NCBI GenBank assembly: GCA_028868395.1
Contig: JAGWUO010000006.1
Location: forward strand, 1 to 17,261
Direction of reading: 5' to 3'
Source: Cytophagales bacterium
Lineage (GTDB): Bacteria; Bacteroidota; Bacteroidia; Cytophagales; Spirosomataceae
DNA: 17,261 bases
Part shown: positions 14,415 to 17,261 of the stretch, piece by piece
Layout: each line of letters opens with the position of its first letter
Position numbering within the stretch: the stretch's first letter is position 1
Position numbers and translations under genes: made by a program
The notes under the pieces: generated by a model
Told to the model about the DNA's origin: nothing
Seen by the model: the letters and a program-made list of their open reading frames with translations, nothing else
The model's database searches: none

Positions 14415-14733
14415 AAAAACTTTCTCCGCAACCACAGGTACGGCTTGCGTTTGGGTTTTTGAACTGGAATCCTTTGCCATTTAGTCCATCAGAGAAGTCT
14501 AATTCGGTACCAGCTAGGTAAAGGATTGATTTTTTATCCACCATTACTTTGACGCCTTTGTCCTCGAAAATCATGTCGTTCGGTTGAGGTTCTGCTGCAA
14601 AATCAAGATTGTACATTAAGCCTGAGCAACCGCCACCTTCGACAGCCACGCGGATGTTGAATTCTTCTGTTAAACCTTCTTTAGAACGCAATTCTTTGAT
14701 TCTATTGGCAGCTAAATCCGTTATCGTGATCAT
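14407..14733 (-). CDS. sufA: SufA/IscA-type iron-sulfur cluster assembly (HesB family) protein
   Basis: A-type carrier that receives Fe-S clusters from the SUF scaffold and hands them to apoproteins. The 108-residue protein has the three conserved cysteines: Cys36 in EGGGCSGLMY and Cys100 and Cys102 in SRTCGCGESF. The start MITITDLAANRIKEL is typical. ErpA and IscA share the signature; sufA is chosen because the gene is divergent from sufCDS. Its promoter has an exact -7 match (TACTTTTG, minus strand 14770-14763) giving a leader of about 25 bases. A 23-bp dyad midway to the sufC promoter may control both directions. The 3' end overlaps maf by eight bases. Confidence 0.9.
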   Translation of the reverse strand: MITITDLAANRIKELRSKEGLTEEFNIRVAVEGGGCSGLMYNLDFAAEPQPNDMIFEDKGVKVMVDKKSILYLAGTELDFSDGLNGKGFQFKNPNASRTCGCGESFSI

Positions 14734-14762
14734 AATCGATGTATTTTGATGAAATTCTGATA

Positions 14763-14770
14763 CAAAAGTA
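14763..14770 (-). promoter_or_regulatory. -7 promoter element for sufA
   Basis: Read on the minus strand, 14770-14763 is TACTTTTG, an exact TAnnTTTG match about 30 bases before the sufA ATG. The -33 region is a T/A run without a clean TTTG, which may mean activator-dependence. Confidence 0.6.
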
Positions 14771-14795
14771 GGCCTTTTTTTGATAAAAAAAATGA

Positions 14796-14818
14796 TTATT
14801 TAGAGCGAATCTAAATAA
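14796..14818. promoter_or_regulatory. 23-bp dyad between the divergent sufA and sufC promoters
   Basis: TTATTTAGA (14796-14804) and TCTAAATAA (14810-14818) are perfect 9-bp complements around GCGAA. The centre (14807) lies 37 bases from the near edge of the sufA -7 element and 39 from that of sufC. The size and position suit a dimeric regulator acting on both promoters, possibly an iron- or Fe-S-responsive one; the protein is not encoded in the window. Confidence 0.7.
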
Positions 14819-14845
14819 AGTCTAGTTTTTCAAAACCATTGGTCT

Positions 14846-14853
14846 TAATTTTG
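14846..14853 (+). promoter_or_regulatory. -7 promoter element for sufC-sufD-sufS
   Basis: TAATTTTG matches TAnnTTTG exactly and lies 30 bases before the sufC ATG, predicting a leader of about 27 bases. The upstream TTTTT near 14826-14830 is a poor -33 element. Confidence 0.6.
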
Positions 14854-14883
14854 TGTTTCAATTGCAGATTAAAAACACATACC

Positions 14884-15636
14884 ATGCTTTCAATAAAGAA
14901 TTTACAAGCGAGAATAGGGGAGAAAGAAATCTTGAAGGGGATCAATTTAGAAATCAAAGCCGGCGAGGTTCATGCGATTATGGGGCCTAATGGGTCAGGT
15001 AAATCGACTTTGGCATCCGTATTAGCGGGTCGTGAAGATTATGAAGTAACCGGAGGAACGGTTGAATTTCAAGGAAAAGATTTATTGGATTTAGCTCCAG
15101 AAGAACGTGCGGCAGAGGGTTTATTCCTCGCTTTTCAATATCCAGTGGAAATTCCAGGGGTATCGACGACGAACTTTATGAAATCAGCGGTAAATGAAAT
15201 CCGCAAATACCGAGGAGAAGAGCCTTTGGACGCTGTTCAATTTTTGAAAATGTTCAAAGAGAAGATGAGCTATGTGAATATTGACCAAAGTTTATTGTCT
15301 CGTGCCTTAAATGAGGGATTCTCAGGAGGCGAAAAGAAGAGAAATGAAATCTTTCAAATGGCTGTCTTAGAACCTAAATTGGCCATTTTAGATGAAACAG
15401 ACTCTGGATTGGACATCGATGCGCTTCGTATCGTGGCAGAAGGAGTGAATAAATTGAAATCACCTGATAATGCGACAATTGTCGTGACGCACTACCAACG
15501 TCTTTTAGACTACATCGTACCCGATTTCGTACATGTTTTGTACAAAGGCAAGATTGTGAAATCAGGTGGAAAAGAATTAGCGCTTGAATTAGAAGAGCGT
15601 GGATATGATTGGATTATTTCAGCTTTAGGAGAATAA
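14884..15636 (+). CDS. sufC: SUF system ATPase SufC
   Basis: ABC-type ATPase of the SufBCD scaffold that builds Fe-S clusters in the cytosol. The 250-residue protein shows Walker A GPNGSGKST (34-42), the Q-loop FQYP, the SufC-specific signature FSGGEKKRNE (146-155), Walker B LAILDE (166-171), the D-loop SGLDIDA, and the switch His203 in VVTHYQRLLDYI. The ATG at 14884 gives MLSIKNLQARIGEKEILKG, the usual SufC start; an in-frame TTG at 14839 would begin before the -7 promoter element and is rejected. sufD follows one base after the stop (TAA-G-ATG). SufB, the scaffold partner usually encoded beside sufC, is not upstream here. Confidence 0.96.
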   Translation: MLSIKNLQARIGEKEILKGINLEIKAGEVHAIMGPNGSGKSTLASVLAGREDYEVTGGTVEFQGKDLLDLAPEERAAEGLFLAFQYPVEIPGVSTTNFMKSAVNEIRKYRGEEPLDAVQFLKMFKEKMSYVNIDQSLLSRALNEGFSGGEKKRNEIFQMAVLEPKLAILDETDSGLDIDALRIVAEGVNKLKSPDNATIVVTHYQRLLDYIVPDFVHVLYKGKIVKSGGKELALELEERGYDWIISALGE

Positions 15637-15637
15637 G

Positions 15638-16849
15638 ATGTTGTATACAGAATTAACCTCATCGGCTCAGAAAGAGGCTTTAGAGCGTTTTAAGGCCAAA
15701 GGATTTCCGACTAATAAGTGGGAAGAGTGGAAATATGCGTCCTTGAAATCTTGGAATGAAAAAGACCTAGATTGGGCTCCTGCTGCTTTGAATGAAAATC
15801 TTTCGGCGAGTTTACAGACCCAAAACGGTAACACTAGCTTCAAGGGCACTTTACCTGCTGGGGTGGAATTTATTTCATTCGATGCTTTCATGGCTGCAAA
15901 TCCAGCGATTGCCGCTAAATGGGAGCAGCGTTTACCTATTTTAGATCAGAATTCCTTATACGATTTAAACACAGCTCTTGCGGTCAATACGCAGGTTTTG
16001 TGGGTAAAAGAAGGCGTATCTGTCGATCAGGCCATCACACACGATTTTATCTTGTATGCGGCGAATGCCTCAGCGGTTCAAAGTCGATTGATTGTGTACG
16101 TAGAGGAGAATGCATCATTAACTTTAATTGAGCGTGCATTTACGAAAGAGGGATCAGCGGAGGTTTTGTCTAATTTTGTACAAGAAATTTATGTGAATGA
16201 AAAGGCGAATTTGACCTATGTGAAGGAACAAGATTTGGCCCAAAACACCACTCACATCGATCATACTTTCATTACCCAGCTTTCGAATAGCCAGGTAGAT
16301 TTATTTACGTTCTCACTGAATGCAGCCTATTTGCGTAATAACTTACATTTCTACAGCGATGGGGAAAATGTAGTTTCAAATCTGAATGGTCTTTACGTGC
16401 CAGGAGAAGATCAATTAATGGATTCTCATACGGTGGTCGATCACCGTAAGCCGAATTCAGAATCCAACGAATTATACAAAGGAGTTTTGTTAGGAAACGC
16501 AACGGGCGTTTTCAATGGTAAGATTTTTGTGCGTCCAGACGCGCAAAAGACCAATGCTTTCCAAAGTTGCAAAAACGTCCTTGCCTCCACTCGTGCTACG
16601 ATGAATACGAAGCCTCAATTAGAGATTTGGGCGGATGACGTGAAATGTTCACACGGAACCACAACAGGTCAATTGAACGAAGAGGCTTTATTCTATTTAC
16701 GTTCAAGAGGTATCTCCTTAGCAAACGCACGTACTTTATTGTTACTAGCCTTCGTTCAGGAAGTAATCGATCGAGTAGAACACGAGGAGACTAAATTGCG
16801 TTTGACAGATAAAATTATTTCTAAAATCCAGACTTCCTTAGCGATTTAA
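15638..16849 (+). CDS. sufD: Fe-S cluster assembly protein SufD
   Basis: Scaffold subunit that pairs with SufB and SufC in the SufBC2D complex. The 403-residue protein has an N-terminal helical part with FPTNKWEEWKYASL (23-36), then a right-handed beta-helix core and the conserved C-terminal block CKNVLASTRATMNTKPQLEIWADDVKCSHG (in parts), where Cys337 and His339 correspond to the CSHG segment that lines the SufB-SufD cluster site. Closing helices (ARTLLLLAFVQEVIDRVEHEE) are typical. SufB and SufD are homologous; the shorter length and the N-terminal EEWKY segment identify this as SufD. It is one base after sufC and two bases before sufS, so all three are co-translated. Confidence 0.95.
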   Translation: MLYTELTSSAQKEALERFKAKGFPTNKWEEWKYASLKSWNEKDLDWAPAALNENLSASLQTQNGNTSFKGTLPAGVEFISFDAFMAANPAIAAKWEQRLPILDQNSLYDLNTALAVNTQVLWVKEGVSVDQAITHDFILYAANASAVQSRLIVYVEENASLTLIERAFTKEGSAEVLSNFVQEIYVNEKANLTYVKEQDLAQNTTHIDHTFITQLSNSQVDLFTFSLNAAYLRNNLHFYSDGENVVSNLNGLYVPGEDQLMDSHTVVDHRKPNSESNELYKGVLLGNATGVFNGKIFVRPDAQKTNAFQSCKNVLASTRATMNTKPQLEIWADDVKCSHGTTTGQLNEEALFYLRSRGISLANARTLLLLAFVQEVIDRVEHEETKLRLTDKIISKIQTSLAI

Positions 16850-16851
16850 TC

Positions 16852-17261
16852 ATGGCGGATAAATTAAATATAGATCAAATCAGAGCGGATTTCCCTGTCT
16901 TACATCAACAGGTGAACAAGGCTCCTTTGATTTATTTTGATAATGCGGCGACTACGCAAAAGCCAAAGGCGGTAATCGAGGCTCTTGCTGCTTACTATGA
17001 ACAAGATAACGCAAACATTCACCGAGGTATTCACACCTTGGCTGAACGTGCGACAACGGCTTATGAGTTAACGAGAAAGAAGTTAGCCGCCTTTTTGAAT
17101 GCTCCGTCTACCGATCAAATTATTGTCACTTCGGGTACGACTGCAGGTATTAATTTAGTAGCCCAAACTTTTGGGCGGGCAAACGTGGGAAAAGGAGATC
17201 AAATCATCGTTTCTAACCTAGAACATCACTCGAACATCGTGCCTTGGCAGATGATTGCGGA
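16852..17261 (+). CDS. sufS: SufS cysteine desulfurase, C-terminus beyond the right edge
   Basis: Pyridoxal-phosphate enzyme that takes sulfur from cysteine for Fe-S assembly. I translated 136 codons: MADKLNIDQIRADFPVLHQQ, then the type II landmarks IYFDNAATTQKPKAVIEA, NIHRGIHTLAERAT, TSGTTAGINLVAQTFG with the cofactor-phosphate loop, and SNLEHHSNIVPWQ with the PLP-stacking histidine. The PLP lysine and catalytic cysteine lie outside the window. The ATG is two bases after the sufD stop. This is the last visible gene of the sufCDS operon; whether sufE or sufB follows cannot be seen. Confidence 0.95.
   Translation, partial: MADKLNIDQIRADFPVLHQQVNKAPLIYFDNAATTQKPKAVIEALAAYYEQDNANIHRGIHTLAERATTAYELTRKKLAAFLNAPSTDQIIVTSGTTAGINLVAQTFGRANVGKGDQIIVSNLEHHSNIVPWQMIA

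Noticed and set aside
14839..14883. Upstream TTG start for sufC
   Set aside because: It begins before the -7 promoter element, so it would precede the likely transcript; the ATG at 14884 matches the usual SufC N-terminus.

Overview
This AT-rich window looks like ordinary chromosome from a member of the Bacteroidota, most likely a Cytophagales-type bacterium. The reasons are: several promoters match the Bacteroidota -7 element TAnnTTTG, Shine-Dalgarno sequences are mostly absent, the AMP nucleosidase is the short Bacteroidota form, and a PafA-type alkaline phosphatase, a stand-alone HsdR-N-like protein, a membrane-anchored glutathione-peroxidase homologue and MenA are all present. I see no insertion sequence, prophage, CRISPR array, tRNA or rRNA. 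Sixteen complete and two edge-truncated genes fill almost all of the sequence, and no gene-free gap exceeds 300 bases.

Layout. (1) 1-4079, minus strand: a tight four-gene run reading hsdR_N-like > pafA > ugd > uxs. Ugd and Uxs catalyse consecutive steps, UDP-glucose > UDP-glucuronate > UDP-xylose, for surface polysaccharide precursors; uxs runs off the left edge. (2) 4138-4911, plus: AMP nucleosidase, ending at a strong hairpin shared with the next, convergent operon. (3) 4946-9638, minus: argS > gpx-like > menA > TPR protein, with one-base stop-to-start junctions at the first two joints. (4) 9743-11746, plus: tsaC-like and cca, abutting with no gap, both for tRNA maturation, closed by a perfect hairpin. 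(5) 11795-13695, minus: marR-like regulator > yceI-like, then a nitroreductase behind a structured 218-base gap. (6) 13806-14414, plus: maf, convergent with and overlapping sufA (minus, 14407-14733). (7) 14884-17261, plus: sufC > sufD > sufS, the last cut by the right edge.

No wholly new multi-gene system is evident. The most interesting material is regulatory. A 23-bp dyad lies almost exactly midway between the divergent sufA and sufC -7 elements, so one regulator could serve both arms of the Fe-S assembly locus, which lacks sufB beside sufC. A perfect palindrome fills the -33/-7 spacer of the marR promoter, a clear autorepression geometry. A long near-perfect inverted repeat overlaps the yceI stop codon. 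maf appears to be transcribed without a leader, and the gpx-like gene probably starts at TTG in a TAA-T-TTG junction matching the TAA-T-ATG junctions elsewhere in the window.
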